A DNA stretch of 64,000 bases from Pandoraea sp. (GCA_031291335.1 JARLJF010000072.1:1-64000); one strand, 5' to 3'; shown: positions 29,201 through 38,189, counted from the stretch's first letter. Numbers and translations are program-made. Notes: generated from the letters alone by a model not told the origin.

Positions 29201-29858
29201 AAGCTTTGTGAAGCAGGTGGTCGATGCGGAAACGCGTGTGTCGGGTGCGCCGGGACGTCTGTCGCGCGCCGTTGCGCAGCAGCTCTCGCGTCTGATGGCT
29301 TACAAGGACGAGTACGAAGTGGCGCGTTTGTATGCGCAAACGGCGTTCACCGACTCGTTGGGCGAGGCCTTCGAAGGCAAGCCGGGTCGCGACTTCCGTC
29401 TCGAGTTCCATATGGCTCCGCCGCTCATCGCACGCGGCAAACACGGCGCCGTGCCCAAGAAGGTGACGATCGGGCCGTGGTTGTGGCCGGTGCTGCGCGG
29501 CATGGCGAAGCTGCGCGGTTTGCGCGGCGGTGCACTCGATGTATTCGGCTACACGCTGGAGCGCCGTATGGAGCGTCAGTTGATCGCGGACTATCGCACG
29601 ACGGTGGAGCGTGCGCTGGCAGGTCTGTCGGCTGACACGCTGGCCGATGTGGTCGCGCTGGCCGAAGCGCCGGCGAAGATTCGCGGCTACGGTCATGTGA
29701 AGCTGGCGAATCTGGCGATGGCCAAGCGCGTCGAGGCCACGATCGCCGGGCGGCTGGATGTGACGCCGGCCACCGGCGACGCTGTCGAGCAGGCACTGGC
29801 GCATGCGCGTAGCAGCGGCAAGGCGCTTAAAGGCATTCCGGTGGTGACGGCGCGTTGA
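26241..29858 (+). CDS. Single-chain indolepyruvate ferredoxin oxidoreductase
   Basis: About 1205 residues that join what are separate IorA and IorB chains in archaea. The TPP-dependent half comes first, with CSGCPHNTSTK around Cys447/Cys450. A cysteine cluster (CEGCGDCG from Cys650, then CNKDF and CVNGFCPSF) probably holds iron-sulfur clusters. The gamma-type domain begins near residue 744 with GVGGTGVVTIGALI. It oxidises aryl (or branched) 2-oxo acids from amino-acid transamination to acyl-CoA with reduced ferredoxin. The ATG at 26241 follows CAGGAG. Exact substrate preference is not visible. Confidence 0.92.
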   Translation: MNAPMRAALATPTANPLAHPDYQLSDALTASRGQIFLTGTQALVRILLMQHQLDAARGLNTAGFISGYRGSPLGGVDQQLWKAKKLLDAANVKFLPAINEELGGTAVMGTQRVESDPERTVEGVFGMWYGKGPGVDRAGDALKHGNAYGASRHGGVLVVAGDDHGCVSSSMPHQSDFTMMSWSMPVLNPADIGELVEFGLYGYALSRFSGAWAGLKAISETVESRGTVDLDKIRTDWAEPLDYVEPAGGLHNRWPDLPSLALEARLADKLDAVRAFSRVNSIDKWIAPCPEADIGIVTCGKAHLDLMETLRRLDITVDDLAAAGVRIYKVGLSFPLDMSRLDTFVAGLKEILVIEEKGPVVEQQVKQYLYNRTTGTRPIVLGKTDAEGRALLSALGELRPSRVLPVFAEWLAKHRPALDRRERVVDLVAHEILSNAADGVRRVPYFCSGCPHNTSTKVPEGSIAQAGIGCHFMASWMDRDTTGLIQMGGEGVDWAAHSHFTKRPHVFQNLGDGTYFHSGLLAIRQAVASKANITYKILYNDAVAMTGGQPVDGSISVPQIARQVEAEGIAKLVVVSDEPEKYIGHEGQFPKGTTFHHRSELDAVQRELREIPGATVLIYDQTCAAEKRRRRKKNEFPNPDRRLFINEAVCEGCGDCGVASNCLSVEPVETALGRKRRIDQSSCNKDFSCVNGFCPSFVSVKGAQLKKALAAAFDQAAFEGRLNALAQPVSLAGDAPFDIMVTGVGGTGVVTIGALITMAAHLEGKSASVLDFMGFAQKGGAVLSFVRFANTPQALNQVRIDTQQADVLLACDMVVGASADALQTVRRDRTRVVVNTHAIPNATFVQNPDANLHADALLAKMHHAAGNAKLDACDAQALAQRFLGDTMGANIIMLGFAWQLGLVPVSLNALQRAIELNNVAVPMNQLALAIGRLAAGDPAALTETTAKATHAPVHAPVADDMTFDTLVAHRVDLLTQYQSAAYAAQFTSFVKQVVDAETRVSGAPGRLSRAVAQQLSRLMAYKDEYEVARLYAQTAFTDSLGEAFEGKPGRDFRLEFHMAPPLIARGKHGAVPKKVTIGPWLWPVLRGMAKLRGLRGGALDVFGYTLERRMERQLIADYRTTVERALAGLSADTLADVVALAEAPAKIRGYGHVKLANLAMAKRVEATIAGRLDVTPATGDAVEQALAHARSSGKALKGIPVVTAR

Positions 29859-29908
29859 GCATTGCCAGCGAGTGACGCACCGGTGTCGAACCGGTGCCGA
29901 GGCAAAGA

Positions 29909-29933
29909 ACGGGGGCTACGCCCCCCGTTTTTT
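29909..29933 (+). terminator. Terminator after the oxidoreductase gene
   Basis: Stem ACGGGGG / CCCCCGT with a 6-base loop and a run of six Ts, about 50 bases after the stop. Confidence 0.9.
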
Positions 29934-30140
29934 ATGATCGTGCCGATTCGCCGTGACGACTCATGGCGACCCGCCCAGGACGTGTTTCTGTACCGTCATC
30001 GGGCCGACGCGCTACCATTCGGAAGTTACGGTTGACGCAACTGGGTGAACCGCAGGCCGGAGGTGACGCGACGACGGGAAACCGTCCACCGCACGCGAGG
30101 CCTTGCGAATCGCCATAAGCGCTTGATTACGGAGAGGAAA

Positions 30141-31169
30141 ATGAGTGTTTCGAAGGCACCTGCGGATCGCAAGGTGATCCTCACGGGTGACCGCCCGACG
30201 GGCCCGCTGCATCTGGGTCACTACGTTGGCAGTCTGAAAAACCGCGTGGCGTATCAACACGAGTACAAGCAATTCATTCTGGTCGCCGACGCGCAGGCGT
30301 TGACCGACAACACGGATGATCGCGGCAAGGTCCACCGCAACGTTTCGGAAGTGGCGCTCGACTATCTGGCCGTCGGCATCGATCCGACGGTGACGACCAT
30401 CTGCGTGCAGACGTGGCTGCCCGAGTTGACCGAACTCACGTTCTACTACCTGAACCTCGTGACCGTTGCGCGCCTGGAGCGCAACCCGACCGTCAAGCAG
30501 GAGATCGGCCTGCGCAACTTCGAGCGCGACATTCCGGCCGGCTTCCTCACGTATCCGGTGAGTCAGGCGGCGGACATCACGGCGTTTCGTGCAACGCTCG
30601 TGCCGGTCGGCGAAGATCAGTTGCCGATGATCGAGCAGACGAACGAAATCGTGCGCCGTCTGAACCGTCTGGCCGATCGCGAGATCCTCGTCGAAACGAA
30701 GGCGCTGGTGCCGCCGATCGGACGTCTGCCGGGTATCGACGGCAAGGCCAAGATGAGCAAGTCGCTGGGCAACGTGATCAATATTTCGTCGACGCCTGAC
30801 GAGATTCGCGCGGCGGTGAAGAAGTGCTACACGGACCCGCTGCATTTGAAGGTGGAAGATCCGGGGCATCTCGAAGGCAATGTCGCATTCGCCTATCTCG
30901 ACGCCTTCGACGAAGACAAGGAAGGCTTGCAGGCGCTCAAGGATCACTACGTGCGCGGCGGGTTGGCCGACTCGAAGGTGAAGGCGCGTCTGGAAGAGCG
31001 TCTGCAGGAGATGTTGCGTCCGATGCGCGAGCGTCGTGAAGCGTACGCGAAGAATCCGGATTTCGTCTGGGACATGCTGCGTGCGGGGACCGAACGTGCG
31101 CGCGAGACGGTGTCGCAAACGCTCGACGACGTACGCTCGGTGTTCGTCACGCCAGGTTGGAAGTCGTAA
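30141..31169 (+). CDS. trpS: Tryptophanyl-tRNA synthetase
   Basis: 342 residues, class I aminoacyl-tRNA synthetase of the short bacterial TrpRS type. The HIGH signature appears as HLGH (residues 24-27) in [11 protein letters not shown] and the KMSKS loop is exact at 204-208. It charges tRNA-Trp. The ATG at 30141 is preceded by GGAGAGGAAA; an in-frame start at 30045 would add a basic leader unlike the family. It is a single-gene unit closed by a strong hairpin. Confidence 0.96.
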   Translation: MSVSKAPADRKVILTGDRPTGPLHLGHYVGSLKNRVAYQHEYKQFILVADAQALTDNTDDRGKVHRNVSEVALDYLAVGIDPTVTTICVQTWLPELTELTFYYLNLVTVARLERNPTVKQEIGLRNFERDIPAGFLTYPVSQAADITAFRATLVPVGEDQLPMIEQTNEIVRRLNRLADREILVETKALVPPIGRLPGIDGKAKMSKSLGNVINISSTPDEIRAAVKKCYTDPLHLKVEDPGHLEGNVAFAYLDAFDEDKEGLQALKDHYVRGGLADSKVKARLEERLQEMLRPMRERREAYAKNPDFVWDMLRAGTERARETVSQTLDDVRSVFVTPGWKS

Positions 31170-31196
31170 CCCCGAGTATTGGTTTTCGCAGGATTC

Positions 31197-31226
31197 AATG
31201 GCAGCCCGTCGGGGCTGCCATTTTTT
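31197..31226. terminator. Bidirectional terminator between trpS and the convergent gene
   Basis: Perfect 11-bp stem AATGGCAGCCC / GGGCTGCCATT with a GTCG loop and six Ts on the plus strand. The stop of the convergent minus-strand gene lies at its right edge, so it can end both transcripts, more weakly on the minus strand. Confidence 0.88.
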
Positions 31227-31581
31227 ATTTGAGCGGGGGCGTCGGGCGTCGCGTGGGTGTCGGCGTTGAAGTCTGCGTGCAGTTGCACGAAGCACAGTGC
31301 CTCAAGTCTGTCCTGAACGCCTCGACTTGCCCAGGGGTTGCAGCTCGCGCGGCTTGTGCGGCTTGCGCGCTTTCGGGAGGCGTGAGACTGGCGCTGGTGC
31401 TGCCCTGAGCGAGGCGGTCGAGCCTGTGAAGCGTCTCCTCTTGGTTCTTCAGCACCTGTCTGAGACTTAAACGCATCTGGGTGACTTCCATGCGTGTACC
31501 CATCTGCTCGGCCGCGGCCAGATACTGGTCCCCCAGCCCGCTTAGACTCGACGACGATTGGGGGGGGATGCTAGGCAACAT
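31225..31581 (-). CDS. Unrecognised small coiled-coil protein
   Basis: 118 residues, no family recognised. It opens with a Ser-rich stretch (MLPSIPPQSSSSLSGLG), continues with an amphipathic heptad-like helix (residues 20-60, Gln/Leu/Arg-rich) and ends in a Pro/Thr-rich tail. There is no signal peptide and no membrane helix; two cysteines lie close together near the end (CASCNC region). It lies 57 bases downstream of a larger unrecognised gene on the same strand and shares a Ser-rich N-terminus with it, so the two may work together, for example as a secreted pair. Function unknown. Confidence 0.6.
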   Translation of the reverse strand: MLPSIPPQSSSSLSGLGDQYLAAAEQMGTRMEVTQMRLSLRQVLKNQEETLHRLDRLAQGSTSASLTPPESAQAAQAARAATPGQVEAFRTDLRHCASCNCTQTSTPTPTRRPTPPLK

Positions 31582-31638
31582 ATTCGGCTGACTCCAAAGA
31601 ATGATTTTAGGCGGACCGAGCAGACGCCCGAAGGGCGG

Positions 31639-32832
31639 TCACAAGTGCGTCATGTGTTCTACGTCGTCGAGTCTCTCGTCGATGGCCCTTTGATTGCTTT
31701 GGCTGCGTGTCAGGTCAGTTTGGAATTGCGTCAACTCTTTATTCAATTGCAGATTTTCCGCGAGTTGGATCGCCTGTCGGTGGGCGTAGAGCCCCTGGCT
31801 GATGGACTGATTCAGGTTGCGCACATCAGCAATGGCACCGGCCAGTTTGGTCCAGGCAGGTGGCCGGGAATACCCCGTCAGGCTATAAATCCCGTTGCCT
31901 GCGGTCAGCAACCCCATGACGATAGCGGCGCCCTTCAACCAGGCGACCAGGGCGATGGCCGACGGTGGGGCGACGAGGGCGGCCACCCCGAGGGTCGTGG
32001 TGACGAGCGCGAACAGCACGACAATGGCGATCTTGGTCTTCAGTCGTCGTTTTTCCTTCGGGATCGCCTTGTCGGCCTGTGTCAAACAGTGATTGATCAC
32101 GGGGTCGAGCTGCTTGAGCAACTCTCCCGCTTTTATGTAGACGTCCCGAAGTTCGCTTTGCGCGTGCAGTGCTTCCTCCGAAAGCGGGAGCCCTTGCACT
32201 CGCATACGCTCCAGTTCCAGTGCCTGCACTTCTTTGACCGCCAGCAAAAGGCCGTCCATCGCTTGATCGACAAACAGCAGTATGTCCGATGCCGTGCGCG
32301 CCACTACCTTCGGATTGCGGGTGTCCGGGAGGAGTTTGTGGCCCATGCTGGTGAAGGCCTCTTGCAACGTGCGCGAACCTCGTGCGTTCGGCGATGCGTC
32401 TGTTTTCCAGGTGTCTGCACCCGGCAGCGTGTCGACGGCTTTCTCGAAACGCGTGATCAATTCATCGACGCCCGGTAGCGTACCGGCATTGTGCGTTGTC
32501 AGGAATTTCGTCAACGCGTCGATGGCGAGATAGTCGCCAGAAGACGACGTTTCCGCGACGTCTGGATCGAGGTCCTTCGAGGCGGCGTTCTCCCAAAGCA
32601 CGCCAAGCTCACGCAACTTCGCTGTGATCGAGTGCTTGAGATGCGCGGCGCAAGCGCGGTCGTCGACGGCGGGCGGGAGTGACGCCGTGAGGAGGCTCGA
32701 CGTTTGGCGTCCCTGAACCGCACGCATTTCGCCCCATTCGCCAGCCGGCGCGACACTGGGACCTGTTTGCACGACGCCCGTCATGGCAGGCGCAAGACTG
32801 CTTGAGGATGGGGAGTTGAAGAGGTATCGCAT
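31639..32832 (-). CDS. Unrecognised protein with a central membrane hairpin, effector-like
   Basis: 397 residues from the ATG at 32832 (GGAG upstream). The N-terminus MRYLFNSPSSSSLAPAM is Ser-rich and not a Sec signal. Residues about 60-250 are mostly helical and hydrophilic, then two closely spaced hydrophobic helices (IAIVVLFALVTTTLGVAALV and a second ending in GIYSLTG), then a C-terminal coiled coil (LQLNKELTQFQTDLTRSQ). A Ser-rich start, a membrane hairpin and coiled coils are seen in type III secreted translocators and effectors, but no secretion genes or chaperone are nearby. Longer in-frame starts exist up to 32883. Function unknown; the secretion idea is inference. Confidence 0.6.
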   Translation of the reverse strand: MRYLFNSPSSSSLAPAMTGVVQTGPSVAPAGEWGEMRAVQGRQTSSLLTASLPPAVDDRACAAHLKHSITAKLRELGVLWENAASKDLDPDVAETSSSGDYLAIDALTKFLTTHNAGTLPGVDELITRFEKAVDTLPGADTWKTDASPNARGSRTLQEAFTSMGHKLLPDTRNPKVVARTASDILLFVDQAMDGLLLAVKEVQALELERMRVQGLPLSEEALHAQSELRDVYIKAGELLKQLDPVINHCLTQADKAIPKEKRRLKTKIAIVVLFALVTTTLGVAALVAPPSAIALVAWLKGAAIVMGLLTAGNGIYSLTGYSRPPAWTKLAGAIADVRNLNQSISQGLYAHRQAIQLAENLQLNKELTQFQTDLTRSQSNQRAIDERLDDVEHMTHL

Positions 32833-33065
32833 GGTGCGTTTATCTCCGGCAAGAAGTTGCCTTGAGACTAGTCTGCATCGCATGCCTGGACTTTCGTTTT
32901 CTGTCGACGTCTGTTGAGTACCGGTAGGAGGCGGGGTCCTGCCGATAATGCCGGTGAGCGGCGATTTGCCTTGTCGTCGTCTCCCGGAAGGAACCGCGCC
33001 GCAACGAAGATTGCGGCGCGGTTACTGAGTCGGAGACGCCAACGCGTCGTATAGACGGCGCGGCG

Positions 33066-34298
33066 TTACTGCGGCTGCTTGGCGACCTTGCCGTCCTTGA
33101 AGACCCAGCGGATGCCCTCACCCTGACCGGTGAGCACCTCGATCGATTCGAGCGGATTCCCATCGACGACCAGCACGTCGGCCAGTGCGCCCGGTGCGAT
33201 CACGCCCAGTTCGCCCACGCGATTCAGAATTTCCGCTCCGATGACCGTTGCCGAGCGCAGCGTGTCGGCCGCGCCGAGCACGCCGGCACGGATCGTCAGT
33301 TCGTCGGATTGGTACTTGTGCATATCGCCGAGCAGATCCGAGCCGAAGCCCATCTTCACGCCCGCGTCGCGATAGATCGACAGCGATTCGCGACCGGCGC
33401 GTTGCACGCTTTCCACTTTGGCGACGGACTCCGGCGGCAGGCCGAGCGACTCGCCATCCTTGGCAAGGGCATCGTAAGTGACCAGCGTCGGCACGACATA
33501 GGCGCCTTTCTCGGCCATGAGCTTCGCCGTTTCGGCGTCGCACAGATTGCCGTGCTCGATGGTACGCACACCGCAGCGCACGGCACGCGCAATCGCTCGC
33601 GGCGTGTAAGCGTGCGCCATCACGTAGGTCTGCGCGGCTTCAGCTTCAGCCACAGCGGCGCGAATTTCGTCTTCCGAATACTGCGTGTTGGCGATGGGAT
33701 CGACCGGCGATGCCACGCCACCGGAGGCCATCAACTTGATCTGCGTGGCGCCCTTCTGGATTTCTTCGCGCACGGCGAGGCGGATCGGATCGACGCCATC
33801 GACTACGCGGCCGATCGCACCCGCACGAAACGCGCACGAGCACGGCTCGAGCGTGTCGTTGCGCGGACGGAAGTCGCCGTGACCGCCGGTCTGCGAGAGC
33901 GCCTTGCCCGACGGGAAAATGCGTGGGCCGGGGATCACGCCTTGTTCGATGGCTTGTTGGAGTGCCCAGTCGGCGCCGCCTGCGTCGCGCACGGTCGTGA
34001 AGCCGCGATTCAGCATGCCTTGCATGATCGGCAGCGACTTGAGCACGGTGAGCACGTTCGGCTGGCTGGCGTTCGTGCCGAGGTTGGGGTGCGAAGCCAG
34101 CACGTGCACGTGGCAGTCGATCATGCCGGGCATGACGGTCTTGCCGGTGACGTCGATCACCGTTGCGCCATCGATATCGAGGGGTGTGGCGCTAACGGCG
34201 GTGATGCGATTGCCCTCGATGGCGACGTCGTGTCGCTCGAGCAGACGGCCGGTGGCCGCATCGAGCACATTGCCGCCGCGAAGCAGGGTAACGGACAT
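33066..34298 (-). CDS. Amidohydrolase-family metal-dependent hydrolase
   Basis: 410 residues, imidazolonepropionase-like/prolidase-like branch of the amidohydrolase superfamily. The metal site starts with DCHVHV after the small beta domain. The later histidines (MAHAYT and IEHGNL) and the catalytic Asp region (GFGSDLLGDMHKYQS) are in order. It probably hydrolyses an amide or peptide-like bond in a small molecule. The ATG at 34298 follows AAGGAACTCCCCC. The upstream MFS transporter on the same strand suggests uptake of its substrate, with a terminator-like hairpin between the two genes reducing read-through. Confidence 0.85.
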   Translation of the reverse strand: MSVTLLRGGNVLDAATGRLLERHDVAIEGNRITAVSATPLDIDGATVIDVTGKTVMPGMIDCHVHVLASHPNLGTNASQPNVLTVLKSLPIMQGMLNRGFTTVRDAGGADWALQQAIEQGVIPGPRIFPSGKALSQTGGHGDFRPRNDTLEPCSCAFRAGAIGRVVDGVDPIRLAVREEIQKGATQIKLMASGGVASPVDPIANTQYSEDEIRAAVAEAEAAQTYVMAHAYTPRAIARAVRCGVRTIEHGNLCDAETAKLMAEKGAYVVPTLVTYDALAKDGESLGLPPESVAKVESVQRAGRESLSIYRDAGVKMGFGSDLLGDMHKYQSDELTIRAGVLGAADTLRSATVIGAEILNRVGELGVIAPGALADVLVVDGNPLESIEVLTGQGEGIRWVFKDGKVAKQPQ

Positions 34299-34312
34299 GG
34301 GGGAGTTCCTTG

Positions 34313-34350
34313 CAAAAAAACACAAGGCGCGCCGGTGAGGGCGCGCCTTG
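34313..34350 (-). terminator. Terminator or attenuator between the MFS and amidohydrolase genes
   Basis: On the minus strand, an 11-bp stem CAAGGCGCGCC / GGCGCGCCTTG with a 6-base loop is followed by GTG and seven Ts. It lies between the MFS stop and the amidohydrolase start, so it either ends the MFS transcript or sets the level of the downstream gene. Confidence 0.8.
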
Positions 34351-34362
34351 ATGGGGGAAAAC

Positions 34363-35643
34363 TCAGGCCTTGGGCAGTGGCTTCACGAAGCGCGTGCCGA
34401 TCAGGCTGATGGCGGCCGCGATGATCACGTAGATCGCCGGGGCCATGTTGCTGCCCGTGCGGGCAATCAGCCAAGTGATGATGAGGGCAGCGAAGCCGCC
34501 GAAGATCGTCACCGCGAAGTTGTACGCCACCGACAGACCCGTCGAGAGCACCTTCGCCGGGAACAGCTCGGCGAACGCCGCGAGAATCGGACCCGTGTAG
34601 CAAGCGATGAGCAGGCCGAACACGATCTGGAACGTGAGCAGCGATTGCAGACCCGGCGCCACGTTCAGGTACGTGAACATCGGCCATGCGAGCAGCAGGA
34701 TCAGCAGCGCCGAGCCCGACAGGAACGGACGGCGGCCGTAGCGATCTGCGAGACGTCCCACGACCGGTGCGAACACGAGAATCATTGCGCCGCCGACCAT
34801 GCCTGCCGTGAAGCCGTCAGACGCGGGCAGCTTGAGCACGCGCTGGGCATACGTCGGCATGTAGAACAGCAGCACGTAGGTGCAGATCGTCCACAGCACG
34901 ACCATCGAGAAGCTGGCAAGCGTCTCGCGCGGATACTGCGAGAGCACGTCGCGCAACGGGGTATCGGACTTCTCTGCGGTCTGGAACGTCGGCGTTTCGT
35001 CGATCTTGTTACGGATGTAGAAGCCGACCGGGCCGATCAGCATGCCGACGATGAACGGCACACGCCAGCCCCACGATTCGAGCGAAGCCTTGTCCAGTTC
35101 CGTCGTCACGAACGTGCCCACGGCGGCGCCGAGCAGCACGGCAAAGCCGATGCTCGATTGAATCCATGCCGAGTAGTAAGCGCGCTGATTGGCGGGCGCG
35201 TACTCGGTGAGGAAAGCCGTGGCACCGCCCATTTCACCGCCGGCGGAGAAGCCTTGCAGCAAACGTGCCAGCACGATGATGAGGGGTGCGGCCAGACCGA
35301 TCTGATCGTAGGTCGGGGCCAGACCGATCATCGCGGTGCCGGCCGCCATGAGCAGAATGGTGAGCGAGAGGGCTGCCTTGCGGCCCACGCGGTCGGAATA
35401 AATGCCGAGCACGATGCCGCCGACCGGGCGCATGAAGAAGCCCACGCCGAAGGTCGCCACAGCGAGCAGGAACGACGACAGGTCGTCGCCGGTAGGGAAG
35501 AACTGCTTCGCGATGATGGCCGCGAAGAAGCTGTATACGGTGAAGTCGAACCATTCAAGACCGTTGCCGATCACCGTCGCCACGATCGCGTGACGGCGCT
35601 GACGAGCCAGCTTGTCTTGAGGCACTGCGTACGTCGCCTGCAT
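34363..35643 (-). CDS. MFS transporter, metabolite:H+ symporter (MHS) family
   Basis: 426 residues with 12 predicted helices. The opening block GNGLEWFDFTVYSFFA and the loop motifs MRPVGGIVLGIYSDRVGRKAAL and LLQGFSAGGEMGGATAFLTEYAP are diagnostic of the MHS group (ProP, ShiA, citrate and dicarboxylate importers). It imports a small organic acid or osmolyte with protons. GGAGACCCAG precedes the ATG. It probably serves the downstream amidohydrolase, whose substrate is unknown. Confidence 0.92.
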   Translation of the reverse strand: MQATYAVPQDKLARQRRHAIVATVIGNGLEWFDFTVYSFFAAIIAKQFFPTGDDLSSFLLAVATFGVGFFMRPVGGIVLGIYSDRVGRKAALSLTILLMAAGTAMIGLAPTYDQIGLAAPLIIVLARLLQGFSAGGEMGGATAFLTEYAPANQRAYYSAWIQSSIGFAVLLGAAVGTFVTTELDKASLESWGWRVPFIVGMLIGPVGFYIRNKIDETPTFQTAEKSDTPLRDVLSQYPRETLASFSMVVLWTICTYVLLFYMPTYAQRVLKLPASDGFTAGMVGGAMILVFAPVVGRLADRYGRRPFLSGSALLILLLAWPMFTYLNVAPGLQSLLTFQIVFGLLIACYTGPILAAFAELFPAKVLSTGLSVAYNFAVTIFGGFAALIITWLIARTGSNMAPAIYVIIAAAISLIGTRFVKPLPKA

Positions 35644-35835
35644 CTGGGTCTCCCGGAGGATGGGTGGCGTCCGTTGCGTGCCTTGCGTTCACGTCATGCC
35701 GGTAATACGCCTGCTTTTATGTCGAATCACGTCTGCCGAAGCCGGGCCAAAGCGCGCCCACGGCCTCGATAAACGTGCGCGGATGGAATACAAAGTAGTT
35801 CAGACAAAATGACAGGCCAAACGATAATTCCGCAT

Positions 35836-35862
35836 GTTGCCATGCGCTGGGCGCATGGCAAC
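35836..35862. other. Perfect 12-bp hairpin, terminator-like without a T-run
   Basis: GTTGCCATGCGC, a 3-base loop, then GCGCATGGCAAC. It starts about 20 bases after the LysR stop at 35884 (minus strand). Neither side has a good T-run, so it may be a Rho-assisted terminator, an RNA-stabilising hairpin or an operator upstream of the MFS gene. Confidence 0.5.
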
Positions 35863-35883
35863 TTTCGAAAACTCACGTAACCC

Positions 35884-36786
35884 CTATGATGGGAAACGAG
35901 TTTCCGAGTAGATCCAGTTGCGGAAAATTCGGGCTGCGGCATGCTCGTGGCGCTCGGCAGGCCACACGAGGTAGTAGCCGCCGCCCAGACTCGCGGTCGC
36001 TTCGCAGGCGCGAACGAGCAAGCCTGCGTCGAGACATGGGTCGATCATGTGACGCCATCCCATCACCATGCCGCCGCCTTCGATGGCCATCTGCACGAGC
36101 AGCGGATAGTAATTGGCGCTCACCATGCGCGGGAATTTTGGGGCGCTCACGCCTTGCAGCTCGAACCAGTCGGGCCACGACATCCATTTGCGCTGGCCGT
36201 CCTCGATGAGCAGCAGCGTCTCGTTGACGAGATCGGCGGGAGTGAGCTTGCGTCCTTTGAGATAGGCGGGGGAACAGACGGGGAAGACTTCCTCGTCGAA
36301 GAGGCGCCGGCCGGCGAAGTCCGGCGGCAGGTCGTTACGCACGTAATACACGCCGAGATCGAACTCGGACGCGGAAAGCGACGTGATGCCGTCTTTCACG
36401 ATCACGCGAATCTTGATATCGGGATGGGCGGCGCGAAAGCGCATGAGTTGCGGCGTCATCCACAACACGGCCACGCCTGACGAACAGGCCACGGTGAGTT
36501 CAAGGTCACCGCGCCGCTTCATCAGATCGGCGGTGGCTTCGGCGCATTCGCCGAGCAGACGCTGAATCTGCTCGGCGTAGCGTTGTCCCGCGACCGTCAA
36601 GCGCAGCGTGCGATGCTCACGCGTGAAGAGCGCGCGCCCGAGGAACTCCTCGAGCTGCGCGACCTGCCGGCTCACGGCGCTTTGCGTGAGATTAAGCTCC
36701 GCTGCCGCCCGGGTGAAGCTTGCGTGCCGTACGGCGGCGTCGAAAGCAATCAGGCAATGCAGCGGCGGCAACGGCGAGATGGGCAT
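35884..36786 (-). CDS. LysR-family regulator (GcvA-like)
   Basis: 300 residues. The N-terminal helix-turn-helix (AAELNLTQSAVSRQVAQLEEFLG) and the type 2 periplasmic-binding effector domain are complete. The opening SPLPPLHCLIAFDAAVRHASFTRAA and the DLGVYY / PVCSPAYL blocks place it in the GcvA-like branch. It lies 14 bases downstream of fumC on the same strand, so it may be cotranscribed with fumC. Its target could be the MFS-amidohydrolase pair that follows, but there is no direct evidence. Confidence 0.88.
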   Translation of the reverse strand: MPISPLPPLHCLIAFDAAVRHASFTRAAAELNLTQSAVSRQVAQLEEFLGRALFTREHRTLRLTVAGQRYAEQIQRLLGECAEATADLMKRRGDLELTVACSSGVAVLWMTPQLMRFRAAHPDIKIRVIVKDGITSLSASEFDLGVYYVRNDLPPDFAGRRLFDEEVFPVCSPAYLKGRKLTPADLVNETLLLIEDGQRKWMSWPDWFELQGVSAPKFPRMVSANYYPLLVQMAIEGGGMVMGWRHMIDPCLDAGLLVRACEATASLGGGYYLVWPAERHEHAAARIFRNWIYSETRFPS

Positions 36787-36800
36787 GCGCTACTACGGAA

Positions 36801-38189
36801 TCAGCGCTTGCCGACCATCTGCTCGGGGCGAACCCACGCGTCGAACTGCTCGTCCGTGACGTGGCCCAGGGCCAGCGCAGCGGCCTTGAGCGTGGTGCCT
36901 TCCTTGTGCGCTTTCTTGGCGATCTGCGCAGCCTTGTCGTAACCGATGTGCGGGTTGAGGGCAGTCACGAGCATGAGCGACTCTTCGAGCAGCGAGCCGA
37001 TGCGTGCGCGATTCGGTTCGATACCGATGGCGCAGTTATCGTTGAAGCTCACCGCGCCGTCGGCGAGCACGCGCACGCTTTGCAGGAAGTTGTGGATAAG
37101 CATCGGCTTGAACACGTTCAGCTCGAAGTTGCCCATCGAGCCGCCAATGTTGATCGCCACATCGTTGCCGAGCACCTGGCAGCACAGCATCGTCATCGCT
37201 TCGCATTGGGTCGGGTTGACCTTGCCCGGCATGATCGAGCTGCCCGGTTCGTTTTCCGGAATCGTCAGTTCGCCAATGCCGCAACGCGGGCCGCTGGCGA
37301 GCCAGCGCACGTCGTTGGCAATCTTCATCAGGCTGGCGGCGAGCGTCTTGAGCGTGCCGTGCGCGTTGACGATGGCGTCGTTGGCCGCGAGGGCTTCAAA
37401 CTTGTTCGGGGCGGTGACGAACGGCAGGCCAGTGTCGCGCGCGAGCGTGTCGGCCACCTGCTTTGCGAATTCCGGATGGGCATTCAGCCCCGTGCCAACG
37501 GCCGTGCCGCCGAGTGCGAGTTCGGCCACGTGGGGCAGGGCGTCGGCAACGTGCTTCAGGCTGTGGTCGATCTGTGCGACCCAGCCCGAGATCTCCTGAC
37601 CGAGCGTGAGTGGCGTGGCGTCCTGAAGGTGGGTGCGCCCGATCTTGACGATGTCGTCGTAGGCGTGGGCCTTGGCGGCGAGCGTATCGCGCAACTGGCC
37701 GACGCTGGGCTTGAGATGGTTGACGAGGGCGTCGAGAGCGGCGACGCTCATGGCCGTGGGGAACACGTCGTTCGACGACTGGCCCTTGTTCACGTCGTCG
37801 TTGGGGTGCACGAGACGCTCTTCGCCGCGCACGCCGCCGAGCAGTTCGCTGGCACGGTTCGCGAGCACTTCATTCATGTTCATGTTCGACTGCGTGCCCG
37901 AGCCGGTTTGCCACACGGCCAGCGGGAATTCGTCGTCATGCTGGCCGGCAACGACTTCGTCGGCGGCCTTGATGATCGCGTCGGCCTTCTTGGCGTCGAG
38001 CACGCCCAGGCCCTTGTTGACCTCGGCGGCGGCGCGTTTCACACGAGCGAGCGCGCGCACGAGTTCGCGCGGCATCTTCTCGGTTGAAATCTTGAAGTTC
38101 TGCAGCGAGCGCTGCGTTTGGGCACCCCAGAGACGATCGGCGGGCACTGCAATTTCGCCGAAGGTATCGCGTTCCATTCTCACAGACAT
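36801..38189 (-). CDS. fumC: Class II fumarate hydratase
   Basis: 462 residues, iron-independent fumarase of the TCA cycle (fumarate to L-malate). The superfamily signature [13 protein letters not shown] is exact. The second and third conserved regions ([18 protein letters not shown] and [16 protein letters not shown]) match FumC rather than aspartase or argininosuccinate lyase. The start at 38189 ([13 protein letters not shown]) follows GAGGAGTTGATC. Confidence 0.96.
   Translation of the reverse strand: MSVRMERDTFGEIAVPADRLWGAQTQRSLQNFKISTEKMPRELVRALARVKRAAAEVNKGLGVLDAKKADAIIKAADEVVAGQHDDEFPLAVWQTGSGTQSNMNMNEVLANRASELLGGVRGEERLVHPNDDVNKGQSSNDVFPTAMSVAALDALVNHLKPSVGQLRDTLAAKAHAYDDIVKIGRTHLQDATPLTLGQEISGWVAQIDHSLKHVADALPHVAELALGGTAVGTGLNAHPEFAKQVADTLARDTGLPFVTAPNKFEALAANDAIVNAHGTLKTLAASLMKIANDVRWLASGPRCGIGELTIPENEPGSSIMPGKVNPTQCEAMTMLCCQVLGNDVAINIGGSMGNFELNVFKPMLIHNFLQSVRVLADGAVSFNDNCAIGIEPNRARIGSLLEESLMLVTALNPHIGYDKAAQIAKKAHKEGTTLKAAALALGHVTDEQFDAWVRPEQMVGKR

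Noticed and set aside
26136-29804. Antisense frame of about 1220 codons opposite the indolepyruvate oxidoreductase
   Set aside because: High-GC shadow of the real gene; composition (Arg/His/Gln-rich) and lack of motifs give it away. The same applies to long antisense frames at 51.1-53.4 kb and 60.2-62.8 kb.
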